A stretch of DNA of 64,000 nt, taken from positions 124,001 to 188,000 of the forward strand of contig NZ_CP025096.1 in assembly GCF_002831565.1 (NCBI RefSeq), written 5' to 3'. The DNA is from Spirosoma pollinicola. GTDB taxonomy: Bacteria; Bacteroidota; Bacteroidia; Cytophagales; Spirosomataceae. Shown here in pieces: positions 27,406-34,853 of the stretch. Position numbers and translations under genes: made by a program. The first letter of the stretch is position 1. Each line of letters begins with the position of its first letter. The notes under the pieces were generated by a model, which saw nothing but the letters and a program-made list of their open reading frames with translations, was not told the DNA's origin and did not search any database.

Positions 27406-28572
27406 TTGCAACGCGCGCTCCGTTTTCTAACCTTACCCCGTTTGCTGGGTTTATTTGTCTTTCTTTTCTGCCTGGTGGCCGTTCAGAATTATCTGCTTGG
27501 ATTTGGTAATTACAACAACTACCTGATGTTTGCCAAGCCGTTCCATAACCTGCTCATCAACAAGAGTATCTACGGACTGCATCCTAACCTGTACGACGAC
27601 AATTATAAATACAGCCCGACATTCGCCTGGCTGATGGGGCCGTTTTATTACATGCCGAATCTGCTGGGCATGATTCTCTGGAATCTCCTCAACACGGTCG
27701 TCCTGTTGGCCGGTGTCTGGTTTTATTTATCCGACGAGAAAGACCCTGCCAAACAACGGCGCGTAGCGTTGCTCATCATCATTCTGGAGGCCCTCATTAC
27801 CGCCCAAAATCTGCAAAGTAACAACCTTATTGTAGGTGCTATGCTGCTGGGACTATATCACTTACGGAACGAACGAGTCTGGCAGGCGGCTTTCTTTTTT
27901 GTGCTTTGCCTGTTTATTAAATTCTATGGCGTAGCGGCTGCTGGATTTTTTCTATTCTACCCTAAAAAGCCACAGTTCATTCTAGCAATGGTTGTCTGGA
28001 CAGCCCTGTTTGCGATGGCTCCACTCACCATGATCCCGCTCGACAACCTATTGGCGGAATATAAAGAATGGTTCAATGTAATTGTTGTCAGCAAGTTAGG
28101 CTTGCAGGTGTCGGTTATGGGTATTGCCCAGGCGTGGTTTGGCATGGCAAAAACAGACAGTAATTACCGAATCATTGAAGCCATTGGCGCAACGCTGTTT
28201 CTGCTGCCTTTTCTTCGGTTTGGCCTTTGGAAAGACAGGCTGTTTCAACGGCGAATGGTGGCCTATTTCCTGCTGTTCATGATTGTATTCAACAAAATGG
28301 CCGAATCACCGACTTACGTAATGGCTGTTACGGGCGTGGCACTGTGGTGGGTTACGCTGGAAAACCCCTCCCGACTTGACCAGATTTTATTAGGATTGGT
28401 GATTGTGTTCACCTCGCTGTCTCCTACCGACATTTTCCCGCAAGTAGTGCAGAAACAATTTTTCCAGCCCTACAACATCAAAGCCCTGCCGTGTTTGCTG
28501 GTTTGGGCGCGGGTGCAGTATCAAATCTGGACGCAACCGGGCTCTGTGAGTGAGGTTCAGACGTTTGCGTGA
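27406..28572 (+). CDS. GT87-type (DUF2029) membrane glycosyltransferase
   Basis: 388 residues with about nine to ten membrane spans (for example LLGLFVFLFCLVAVQNYLL, AAFFFVLCLFIKFYGVAAAG, FILAMVVWTALFAMAPLTMI). The first periplasmic loop has the NYNNYLMFAKPFHNLL to YDDNYKYSPTFAWLMGPF pattern of the GT87/DUF2029 family, which transfers mannose or other sugars from a polyprenyl-phosphate donor to periplasmic glycans. The start codon appears to be TTG at 27406. It is convergent with kdsB, with a perfect inverted repeat between them. A role in cell-envelope glycan building is inferred from family and neighbours. Confidence 0.8.
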   Translation: MQRALRFLTLPRLLGLFVFLFCLVAVQNYLLGFGNYNNYLMFAKPFHNLLINKSIYGLHPNLYDDNYKYSPTFAWLMGPFYYMPNLLGMILWNLLNTVVLLAGVWFYLSDEKDPAKQRRVALLIIILEALITAQNLQSNNLIVGAMLLGLYHLRNERVWQAAFFFVLCLFIKFYGVAAAGFFLFYPKKPQFILAMVVWTALFAMAPLTMIPLDNLLAEYKEWFNVIVVSKLGLQVSVMGIAQAWFGMAKTDSNYRIIEAIGATLFLLPFLRFGLWKDRLFQRRMVAYFLLFMIVFNKMAESPTYVMAVTGVALWWVTLENPSRLDQILLGLVIVFTSLSPTDIFPQVVQKQFFQPYNIKALPCLLVWARVQYQIWTQPGSVSEVQTFA

Positions 28573-28578
28573 CGCGAA

Positions 28579-28667
28579 TTCTGGCGCGGGCATTCGCCCG
28601 TGCCTGTTAATTTAGCGAGTATATACTCGCATTTATGCAGAGGCACGGGCGAATGCCCGCGCCAGAA
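28579..28667. repeat. Perfect 27-bp inverted repeat with inner palindrome
   Basis: Arms 28579-28605 and 28641-28667 are exact reverse complements; the spacer holds a second perfect palindrome (gcgagtatatactcgc, 28616-28631). It fits exactly between the stop of the GT87 gene (28572) and that of kdsB (28681). The arms carry the same unit as the element at 26538-26660, so this is a dispersed repeat family that could act as a bidirectional terminator. Confidence 0.75.
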
Positions 28668-28680
28668 CGCACCACTCCCG

Positions 28681-29436
28681 CTACAACCCGCTTTTCACTA
28701 TCTTCTCAATATCTTCCGGGCTATCCACACTTTGCGTCTGAAATTCTGTAGCGACAAGTTTGATACGATACCCAGCCTCTATCCAACGCAGTTGCTCCAG
28801 CGATTCGGCCCGTTCGAGGGGGGAGGGGGGTAATTGAGTGAGTTTTTCGAGTACATCGACGCGGTAGGCGTATAAACCAACGTGGCGGTGATAAGCGTGT
28901 TGCTCATGCCAACGATCGGGTTCAACGCCCCACAAATACGGAACCGCCGACCGACTAAAATACAAGGCTTCGTTTTGCTCATTGATCACAATCTTGGCTT
29001 CTTTTGGATCATGTAGCATGGCCGCCGAATCGACCGTTGCCATCTGGGTAGCCAGTTCGACACTACCGTCCAGAATGGCCGCAAGTTCGTCAATCTGAGC
29101 TGGGTCGATAAAGGGTTCGTCTCCCTGAATATTCAGCACATAATCCATTGAATTTCCATCAATGATTCCGTCGGCAACTAGCCGATCATACGCTTCCCAG
29201 CAACGGTCGGTACCGCTGGGGTGATCAGAGCGCGTCATGACAGCTTCGAAGCCAATCCGACGAACGGCTTCAGCAATCCGTTCATCGTCGGTGGCAACAA
29301 CCACTTTCGACAACGATGTTGCTTTGCTGGCCTGCTCCAACACCCGTTGAATCATGGACTTGCCACCGATGTCGGCCAGGGGTTTTCCGGGAAAACGTGT
29401 TGAGCCGTAGCGGGCAGGAATTATTCCGATAATCAT
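28681..29436 (-). CDS. kdsB: 3-deoxy-manno-octulosonate cytidylyltransferase
   Basis: 251 residues. It activates Kdo (or Kdo8N) with CTP to the CMP sugar used for lipopolysaccharide core assembly. Signatures are the N-terminal nucleotide-binding IIPARYGSTRFPGKPLADI, VVVATDDERI, RSDHPSGTDRCWEA and YVLNIQGDEPFIDP. Length matches the family (about 245-255). It is the last gene of the kdn/kds operon. Because kdnA and kdnB lie upstream, the natural substrate may be the 8-amino sugar; Shewanella KdsB is known to prefer Kdo8N, but the specificity cannot be read from this sequence alone. Confidence 0.95.
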   Translation of the reverse strand: MIIGIIPARYGSTRFPGKPLADIGGKSMIQRVLEQASKATSLSKVVVATDDERIAEAVRRIGFEAVMTRSDHPSGTDRCWEAYDRLVADGIIDGNSMDYVLNIQGDEPFIDPAQIDELAAILDGSVELATQMATVDSAAMLHDPKEAKIVINEQNEALYFSRSAVPYLWGVEPDRWHEQHAYHRHVGLYAYRVDVLEKLTQLPPSPLERAESLEQLRWIEAGYRIKLVATEFQTQSVDSPEDIEKIVKSGL

Positions 29437-29507
29437 GTATTGAGAAGTTATGTCACAGAGTTACACTGAGGTAACACAGAGATACTCAGAGGATTTCTGT
29501 GCTCTAG
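29437..29507. repeat. Degenerate cacagag-type repeat between kdsB and kdsC
   Basis: The spacer holds several cacagag/ctcagag units (29454-29500) and resembles one arm of the 47-bp inverted repeat at 31164-31273. It looks like a decayed or partial copy of that element. Confidence 0.45.
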
Positions 29508-30203
29508 TTATTTGGGCTCTGGCCCGTTTGGCCCTACCGTCCAGTAACTCGGTTCGATAGCCTGGCGCTGTTGGTAATATTGGTCATAAATAGGTTTGTA
29601 GCGCAGTCGTTCGACCATAACGGTGTCGAACTGACCCAGTAAACCCAGCATCAGTTCGCAGCCTTCGCGCACGGCAAACTGTCCGCTTTGGCTGCCCGTC
29701 ACATAGTCGACCAGGCCATTTTGCACCACGTAATTCGTGAAAAGCGGGTTGGCATTTCGACGGATCATAATGCGTACACCAACAATTTCTGCAACGGAAA
29801 GATCAAGCGCATCATCGAAGAAAAAGGCTACTTCCTTCGGTTCCAGATTATGCTTCTCCAGAAGGTGAGCCAGAACATCTACTTTATGTTTCGCCTGCGA
29901 ATAACAGGCGTGGAAATGTTCACGTCCCACCAGTGTATCAGCTAACCCATTCGTTACGCCGGTAATGACTGCAGCAACGGGCAGTTGCCCGCCATGATGA
30001 AGCCAGAAGCCAAACCGAAGAAGATTTGTCCCCATCGAATCGACTTCGCTAAACGAACTACTCCCCGCTTCGGTTTTGACACCGTCGTTGAAAACGCCGT
30101 CCCAGTCGAACACAATGGCCCGAACAGCTTTGAGCTTTTCAGTCAGTACATCGGCAGGGGTAACAAATTGGCCGCCAAGGGCGGTGAAGGTCTTTTCGAT
30201 CAT
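29508..30203 (-). CDS. kdsC: KdsC-type HAD phosphatase (Kdo 8-phosphate phosphatase)
   Basis: 231 residues from the ATG at 30203; the open frame extends to 30227 but that start lies inside an inverted repeat. HAD motif I is VFDWDGVFNDG, which carries the DxDGV..DG pattern typical of KdsC; motif III is the KHKVDVLAHLLE region and motif IV is FFFDDALDLSVAEIVG. It hydrolyses Kdo 8-phosphate to Kdo between the kdsA and kdsB steps. It is longer than usual KdsC (about 170-190 residues) because of a short N-terminal extension and a C-terminal tail of about 55 residues (YYQQRQAIEPSYW and beyond). Genomic position between kdsA and kdsB supports the call. Confidence 0.82.
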   Translation of the reverse strand: MIEKTFTALGGQFVTPADVLTEKLKAVRAIVFDWDGVFNDGVKTEAGSSSFSEVDSMGTNLLRFGFWLHHGGQLPVAAVITGVTNGLADTLVGREHFHACYSQAKHKVDVLAHLLEKHNLEPKEVAFFFDDALDLSVAEIVGVRIMIRRNANPLFTNYVVQNGLVDYVTGSQSGQFAVREGCELMLGLLGQFDTVMVERLRYKPIYDQYYQQRQAIEPSYWTVGPNGPEPK

Positions 30204-30211
30204 TTTATTGT

Positions 30212-30290
30212 AATGAATAATGGTCAATGAATAATGTATAATAAATGCGGGCAGCTCCCATTATACATCATTCATTGACCATTATTCATT
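30212..30290. repeat. 31-bp inverted repeat between kdsC and kdsA
   Basis: Arms 30212-30242 and 30260-30290 pair over 30 of 31 bases around a 17-base spacer. It lies within the operon just ahead of the kdsC start (30203) and 3 bases beyond the kdsA stop (30294), so it can fold in the mRNA and may tune kdsC expression or protect the upstream message. Confidence 0.7.
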
Positions 30291-30293
30291 CAT

Positions 30294-31145
30294 TTAAGCC
30301 AATTCCGGCAACGTATTGCGGTATTTTACCTCAACGGCATGAAGTTCGATTAGGGGTTTCATAAACTCTTCCAGGTAGCGAATATCCAGTTGGCTGGCGG
30401 CATCGCAAAGAGCCTCTGATGGGCAGGTATGGGTTTCAACAAACAACCCGTCGACACCGGCAGCCACACCGGCACGTGCCAACACAGGCAGGTACTCACG
30501 CGCACCACCTTTGGCATCGGCCGATGGGATACCATACTTGCGAATGGCATGCGTCACGTCGAACACAACCGGGTAATTGGTGCGGGCCATGTGGTAGAAA
30601 GCACGGGGGTCAACCACTAAATCGTTGTAGCCAAAGGTGAAACCGCGCTCGGTCAGGATGATCTGTTCATTGCCCGAATCTTCAATTTTCTTGACCGGGT
30701 GTTTCATGTTTTCCGGTGCCAGAAACTGTCCGTGCTTCACGTTCACAACTTTACCCGTTTGGGCAGCCGCTACAACCAGCATCGTCTGCATACAGAGGTA
30801 AGCCGGAATTTGCAGTACATCCACCACTTCGGCAGCGGGGGCACACTGGTCAGGATAATGCACGTCGGTAAGCAGGGGAAAACCGAACTGCTCTTTTACC
30901 TTTGCCAGAATTTTAAGGCCTTTGTCGAGACCTGGACCATTGTAGTAATTCAGGCTGGAACGGTTGTCCTTCTGGAACGACGACTTATAAATAATTTTGA
31001 TGCCGAGCCGTTCCTGGATTTCGCGGAGCTGCTCAGCCACCGTCATCATAATTTTTTCATCTTCAATGACACAAGGACCGCTGATGAGGAACAACTCATC
31101 CGAACCGCATTCGATATCGCCAACGCGAACATTTTTTTGAGACAT
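30294..31145 (-). CDS. kdsA: 3-deoxy-8-phosphooctulonate synthase
   Basis: 283 residues. It condenses phosphoenolpyruvate with arabinose 5-phosphate to Kdo 8-phosphate. Signatures include LISGPCVIEDE near the N-terminus, YKSSFQKDNRSSLNYYNGPG, PLLTDVHYPDQ, VNVKHGQFLAPENM, and the FDVTHAIRKYG and FVETHTCPSEALCD segments. Length fits the family. In KdsA a Cys in the first segment marks metal-dependent enzymes; Cys in ISGPCVIED is present, so a metal-dependent form is likely. It lies within the kdn/kds operon between kdnB and kdsC, and both flanks carry strong inverted repeats. Confidence 0.95.
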   Translation of the reverse strand: MSQKNVRVGDIECGSDELFLISGPCVIEDEKIMMTVAEQLREIQERLGIKIIYKSSFQKDNRSSLNYYNGPGLDKGLKILAKVKEQFGFPLLTDVHYPDQCAPAAEVVDVLQIPAYLCMQTMLVVAAAQTGKVVNVKHGQFLAPENMKHPVKKIEDSGNEQIILTERGFTFGYNDLVVDPRAFYHMARTNYPVVFDVTHAIRKYGIPSADAKGGAREYLPVLARAGVAAGVDGLFVETHTCPSEALCDAASQLDIRYLEEFMKPLIELHAVEVKYRNTLPELA

Positions 31146-31163
31146 AATTATTTAGGTTAAAAG

Positions 31164-31273
31164 GGTTATGACACAGAGATTCACGGAGATTAAAGGAGAT
31201 ACACAGAGATAAAAAAGAGACAAAAAATCTCTGTGTATCTCCTTTAATCTCCGTGAATCTCTGTGTCATAACC
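31164..31273. repeat. Perfect 47-bp inverted repeat between kdnB and kdsA
   Basis: Arms 31164-31210 and 31227-31273 are exact reverse complements around a 16-base A-rich spacer. The arms contain repeated cacagagat / cacggagat units. It occupies nearly the whole gap between the kdnB stop (31283) and the kdsA start (31145). This is the longest stem in the window. Inside an operon it could act as an attenuator, an RNA processing site or a mobile repeat. Confidence 0.8.
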
Positions 31274-31282
31274 TTTAAAAAT

Positions 31283-32380
31283 TTACAGCCGCCGGAACAG
31301 ATCCTTGAGCAAGTCGATGGTAATAACTTCCTGCCAGTTATCGCCGATAGCATGTAGCCACATGTGCGGCAGATTATACGAAACATGAGCCATTTGCGTG
31401 ATGGTGTCATCGCTCCAGTCGTTCGATAAGCCCTGCGGCAGATCAATCTGGTGATAGGCCACCATCTCTTTAAACTCGGCAACACCCTGCGGGTAATAAT
31501 CAGCGAGGTGATTCATGATCAGGCAATTGGCATAACAATGCCGGGTTCCCAGAATCTTCGACAGGCCATAGCTGAGTGCATGGCACACACCGACTTCGGA
31601 GTAGGTAAGGCTTAGGCCGCCCATCATCGACGCCACCATCAGTTTATCGTCATTCTCGGGTGTCTGCCCTGAGTTTTCGCCCAGATATACCTCCCGGCAG
31701 AGCTTCATGGATTGTTCGGCATAGGCGTGTGAATAGGCATTATTCAGTCGGCCATTTTCCGATTCGATGCAGTGGATATAGGTATCCATGCCCGTATAAA
31801 ACCACCAGTTGCGGGGCACACTGGCAATCAGCTCGGGGTCAAGAACGATCTGGTTGAATACCGTCCACTCGCATTTCAGGCCCAACTTTTTGACTGGTCC
31901 CGTTAGTACCGCCGTCATCGAAACCTCGGCACCCGTACCCGAAATGGTCGGTACACCAACGTGGTAAACGCCCGGTTTTTTAATGAGGTTCAAGCCCTGA
32001 TACAGTGTCGAAGACCCTTCGTTCGTCAGCATCAGCGACAACGCTTTGGCAATGTCCATAATGCTGCCGCCCCCAATACCAACAACACCCGAAGGAAGAC
32101 CTTTTTTGGCCAAAATCTCATCACGGAGTTGGTCGATCTGGTCGGTTGTTGGCTCGTGCTCTTCAACGCTGATGTAGAACGTTAAATCTTCGGCATGGGA
32201 CGGAACCTGTCCTTCGAGCGGTTTACCTTTGAAATAATTGTCGACAAGGAAGACGAAATAGCCTTCGTTCTCGACGCGTTGTGGCGCCAGAATTTCGTCG
32301 AGTTGCGAAAAGCTCCCCCGTCCGAAAACTGTCTTCTCAACACCCTTGAAGTTCTTATGCGTGGTTTGTGTAGCTACCAT
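31283..32380 (-). CDS. kdnB: Kdo 8-oxidase, iron-type alcohol dehydrogenase family
   Basis: 365 residues of the iron-containing alcohol dehydrogenase fold. The nucleotide/glycine loop is GIGGGSIMDIAKALS and the metal-site region covers DTYIHCIESENGRLNN through VGVCHALSYGLSKIL and GTRHCYANCLIM. In combination with the adjacent KdnA-type transaminase and the kds genes, the best assignment is KdnB, which oxidises the C8 hydroxyl of Kdo to an aldehyde for transamination to Kdo8N. The start overlaps the end of the vapC gene by 7 bases, so translation may be coupled. Assignment rests on fold and context; the family alone is broad. Confidence 0.85.
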   Translation of the reverse strand: MVATQTTHKNFKGVEKTVFGRGSFSQLDEILAPQRVENEGYFVFLVDNYFKGKPLEGQVPSHAEDLTFYISVEEHEPTTDQIDQLRDEILAKKGLPSGVVGIGGGSIMDIAKALSLMLTNEGSSTLYQGLNLIKKPGVYHVGVPTISGTGAEVSMTAVLTGPVKKLGLKCEWTVFNQIVLDPELIASVPRNWWFYTGMDTYIHCIESENGRLNNAYSHAYAEQSMKLCREVYLGENSGQTPENDDKLMVASMMGGLSLTYSEVGVCHALSYGLSKILGTRHCYANCLIMNHLADYYPQGVAEFKEMVAYHQIDLPQGLSNDWSDDTITQMAHVSYNLPHMWLHAIGDNWQEVITIDLLKDLFRRL

Positions 32381-32760
32381 GTTATCGTTAAGCCATACTG
32401 GCTGAAAAATGAATCTCTTGTGGCGACAGCTAAATTTTCAGCTAACGCTTGTGCAATGATAAGACGATCAAACGGATCACGGTGGTGATTCGGTAATCGC
32501 TGTAGTTCTACCAAATGATTAAATTCGATTGGAAGCACCCAAAATTGATTGCGTTCCAGAAAATCAAACAATTCGAGTATTGATGTATTGAGTTCCAGTT
32601 TCCCTAAACTCACTTTGATAGTTATTTCCCACAAGCTTGCAATACTTATAAAACAAGCATTTGCAGGACTCTTAATCGTCTCTCTAAGGTTGTTAGACAG
32701 TGCTTCATCACCGCTATAAAACCAGAGTAATGTGTGCGTATCAAGTAGTAGGCGCATCAC
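32374..32760 (-). CDS. vapC: VapC-type PIN-domain toxin
   Basis: 128 residues, a PIN-domain ribonuclease. The acidic active-site residues are visible: Asp in LLLDTHTLLW, Glu in ASLWEITIK, Asp in HHRDPFDRLI and Asp in VATRD near the C-terminus. The LDTHxLLW and RDPFDRxxIAQA pattern marks the subgroup often paired with DUF2281 antitoxins. Its start overlaps the antitoxin stop by 4 bases (ATGA), and its end overlaps the kdnB start by 7 bases, so it is fully embedded in the kdn operon. Target RNA is unknown. Confidence 0.88.
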   Translation of the reverse strand: MMRLLLDTHTLLWFYSGDEALSNNLRETIKSPANACFISIASLWEITIKVSLGKLELNTSILELFDFLERNQFWVLPIEFNHLVELQRLPNHHRDPFDRLIIAQALAENLAVATRDSFFSQYGLTITW

Positions 32761-32960
32761 ATGTATTCCTTAAAATCGTCCAGGGGCGCATCGAAATCAT
32801 CAGACAGCCTTACCTTCCCTTTCGCATAGCCAAACTCTCGTTCTGCAGGTGCTGTCGTGGCTTGCTTTTTGGTTCGCAGAAAGGCAACGAAGTCTTCAAC
32901 CTCACGACGTAACTCGGGCGGTAAGGCTACAATTTCGGAAAGTAAGGCTGTCGTTGACAT
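32757..32960 (-). CDS. vapB: DUF2281/VapB-type antitoxin
   Basis: 67 residues. The N-terminal helices (LLSEIVALPPELRREVEDFVAF followed by LRTKK) and the C-terminal FGYAKGKVRLSDDFDAPLDDFKEYM-like tail are typical of DUF2281 antitoxins, where the C-terminal part wraps the PIN toxin. It sits 19 bases after kdnA and overlaps vapC by 4 bases, the usual antitoxin-first arrangement. Confidence 0.85.
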   Translation of the reverse strand: MSTTALLSEIVALPPELRREVEDFVAFLRTKKQATTAPAEREFGYAKGKVRLSDDFDAPLDDFKEYM

Positions 32961-32979
32961 AAGACCAATTTTTAAAAAT

Positions 32980-34185
32980 CTATGCTTCTACCAAAGTTGC
33001 TTTCCGAATGGCTGCTTCGATGTTGGTTGCCAATGCGGCTACTTCCTCCGATGTCCAGCTTGCCCGGATACCAAATGAAATCAGTCGGCCAATCGTCGCC
33101 TGTGCGTTTGGAATGTCGAGGTTGTTATAGTCCTGTGGTGCACCGAATTTTTCGATGGCCAGTGGGGCCGCTGTCCGCATTTGTTTGATATGATCCCACT
33201 GGTTAATGAAGTGGTACATATTCGTGAACCAGTAGTTGAAACCACCCACGCCAGCCGCATTCATTTCGGCGACAACACGCTGCGCCGTTTCGGTATCGGG
33301 CATCAGCAGGTTCAGAAACGTTGCCGAATCGCCATCGACATCGGGAATGCGGGCAAACCCAACACCCGGTACCTGCCCTAAGGCATCCATAAGCTGGGTT
33401 TTGTGGGCGTTGTTGCTCTTAATAATTTCAGGAACACGTCGTGTTTGAACAAGCCCAACAGCCGCATGAAGTTCGCTGATGCGGTAGTTGAAACCCAGAA
33501 CAGGGTGTTGTTCCATACCCCGGTTGCTGCCAATATGGTCATGCCCGTGGTCAGAATAAGAATCGGCATGTTTGTAGGCAACCTCATCGTTTGTCACCAT
33601 GATACCGCCTTCGCCCGCTGTTGCGATCTTGAAAAAGTCGAACGAATAGGCGCCGGTTTTACCCCAAAGCCCCGTCGAAACGCCTTTATAGCTTGCGCCC
33701 ATAGCCTGCCCGGCGTCTTCAACCAGCACTAGATTATGCTCATTGACAACTGCCATGATTGCGTCCATATCGGCCATCTGACCACACATATGCACCAGTG
33801 CAATAGCTTTCGTTTTTGGCGTAATAGCCTTACGAATACCGTCGGCACTAATACAAAGCGTCTCATCGATATCGGCGAAAACGGGTAACGCACCCACCAT
33901 CAACACGGCTTCGACTGTTGCGATATAGGTGAAGGGCGGTACGATCACTTCATCACCCGCACCAATGCCGGCTGCTGCCAACGCGCATAAAACAGCCGTT
34001 GACCCGCTCGACACGGCATGAGCAAAATTGGCACCAACTAACTTGGCAACCTCAGCCTCAAACTCGCGGGCTTTGTAAATATTGTTGCGTTGCGCTTCGT
34101 GATTATACCGAAACAGGATACCGGTCTCAAGCACATCATTGATTTCCGCGCGCTCAGCAGCTCCAAAAAATTCCATTCCTGGCAT
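32980..34185 (-). CDS. kdnA: 8-amino-3,8-dideoxy-manno-octulosonate transaminase
   Basis: 401 residues, DegT/DnrJ/EryC1 fold PLP aminotransferase. It aminates the C8 aldehyde made by KdnB to give Kdo8N, using glutamate. The start MPGMEFFGAAERAEINDVLE, the HAVSSGSTAVLCALAAAGIG stretch, VPPFTYIATVEAVLMVGA and the FSDHGHDH-like segment (here YSDHGHDHIGSNRG) closely follow characterised Shewanella KdnA. One departure is the PLP-lysine region: YSFDFFKIATAGEGG, where the Lys before the I-x-x-GEGG motif is the expected Schiff-base residue. It is the first gene of a minus-strand operon with vapBC, kdnB, kdsA, kdsC and kdsB. Confidence 0.93.
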   Translation of the reverse strand: MPGMEFFGAAERAEINDVLETGILFRYNHEAQRNNIYKAREFEAEVAKLVGANFAHAVSSGSTAVLCALAAAGIGAGDEVIVPPFTYIATVEAVLMVGALPVFADIDETLCISADGIRKAITPKTKAIALVHMCGQMADMDAIMAVVNEHNLVLVEDAGQAMGASYKGVSTGLWGKTGAYSFDFFKIATAGEGGIMVTNDEVAYKHADSYSDHGHDHIGSNRGMEQHPVLGFNYRISELHAAVGLVQTRRVPEIIKSNNAHKTQLMDALGQVPGVGFARIPDVDGDSATFLNLLMPDTETAQRVVAEMNAAGVGGFNYWFTNMYHFINQWDHIKQMRTAAPLAIEKFGAPQDYNNLDIPNAQATIGRLISFGIRASWTSEEVAALATNIEAAIRKATLVEA

Positions 34186-34245
34186 GACGTAATCCGTTTA
34201 GAGGGTCGCTTCATGTTTTTTCAATAAGCGACTATTTAATTTCCA

Positions 34246-34278
34246 CAAAAGTACGGTTTTTGTTTTGTAGAGACGCAA
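34246..34278 (-). promoter_or_regulatory. Probable promoter of the kdn operon
   Basis: On the minus strand TACTTTTG (34253-34246) matches the Bacteroidota -7 consensus TAnnTTTG, with a TTG (34278-34276) 22 bases further upstream as -33 candidate. It lies 60 bases before the kdnA ATG. The -33 element lies inside the left arm of an inverted repeat (34264-34349), so the repeat may supply part of the promoter. Confidence 0.5.
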
Positions 34279-34349
34279 TACTTTGCGTCTCCTTGCCCGG
34301 ACGGATTTGGCTGACGCACAGGAGACGCAAAGGATTACGTCTCTACAAA
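34264..34349. repeat. Inverted repeat of the gagacgcaa type
   Basis: Arms 34264-34292 and 34321-34349 pair at 27 of 29 positions; each arm is itself nearly palindromic (agacgcaa-tact-ttgcgtct). It ends 4 bases from the stop of the guanine deaminase gene and overlaps the kdnA promoter region. The spacer contains tttggctgacgca (34306-34318), which recurs at 55984-55996. Repeats of this type are scattered through many Bacteroidota genomes. Confidence 0.65.
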
Positions 34350-34353
34350 GGCA

Positions 34354-34830
34354 TTAATATGGAATTCGTTTTTCCAAGGCTACCCATTCCTGAAAAACCG
34401 CTTCGGCTTCGTCGCGTAGCAGTTGGTGCATGGGAATATGCCGCTCTTCGCGGGGTTTGTCTAGTTCTTCGTAAATAAACTGATCGTCGAAACCAGCCCT
34501 GGCGGCATCGGAATGAAAAGCTGCATAGACAATACGGCTGGGACGTGCCCAGTAAATAGCCCCCAAACACATGGGGCACGGCTCGCAGGAGGCATAAAGC
34601 GTACAACCATCCAGTTGAAACGTGCCCAGATTTTGGCAGGCATCCCGAATCGCCACCACTTCGGCATGGGCAGTTGGGTCATTGGTTGAGGTAACCATGT
34701 TGAACCCTTTACCTACAATTTCGCCATCGCGAACAATGACGCAGCCAAACGGCCCGCCCTGATCGGTTGTCATACCTTCGCGAGCCAATTGAATGGCTTC
34801 GCGCAAAAAATAATCATCCTGATTTGTCAT
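34354..34830 (-). CDS. guaD: Guanine deaminase, CDA-fold
   Basis: 158 residues, zinc-dependent cytidine-deaminase fold. The catalytic HAEVVAI and PCPMCLGAIYWAR motifs are present. The extended match in the C-terminal half (AGFDDQFIYEELDKPREER) is typical of Bacillus-type guanine deaminase rather than of tRNA adenosine deaminase TadA, so I assign conversion of guanine to xanthine. It lies 23 bases downstream of a nucleotidyltransferase gene on the same strand. Confidence 0.85.
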   Translation of the reverse strand: MTNQDDYFLREAIQLAREGMTTDQGGPFGCVIVRDGEIVGKGFNMVTSTNDPTAHAEVVAIRDACQNLGTFQLDGCTLYASCEPCPMCLGAIYWARPSRIVYAAFHSDAARAGFDDQFIYEELDKPREERHIPMHQLLRDEAEAVFQEWVALEKRIPY

Positions 34831-34853
34831 TTTTTACTTATGGAAAGCAATTA

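Noticed and set aside
26538..31273. Insertion sequences as the source of the inverted repeats
   Set aside because: No transposase frame lies between any of the arms, and the elements are too short; at most they are non-autonomous.
34354..34830. tRNA adenosine deaminase TadA as identity of the CDA-fold protein
   Set aside because: The C-terminal AGFDDQFIYEELDKP region fits guanine deaminase better than TadA.
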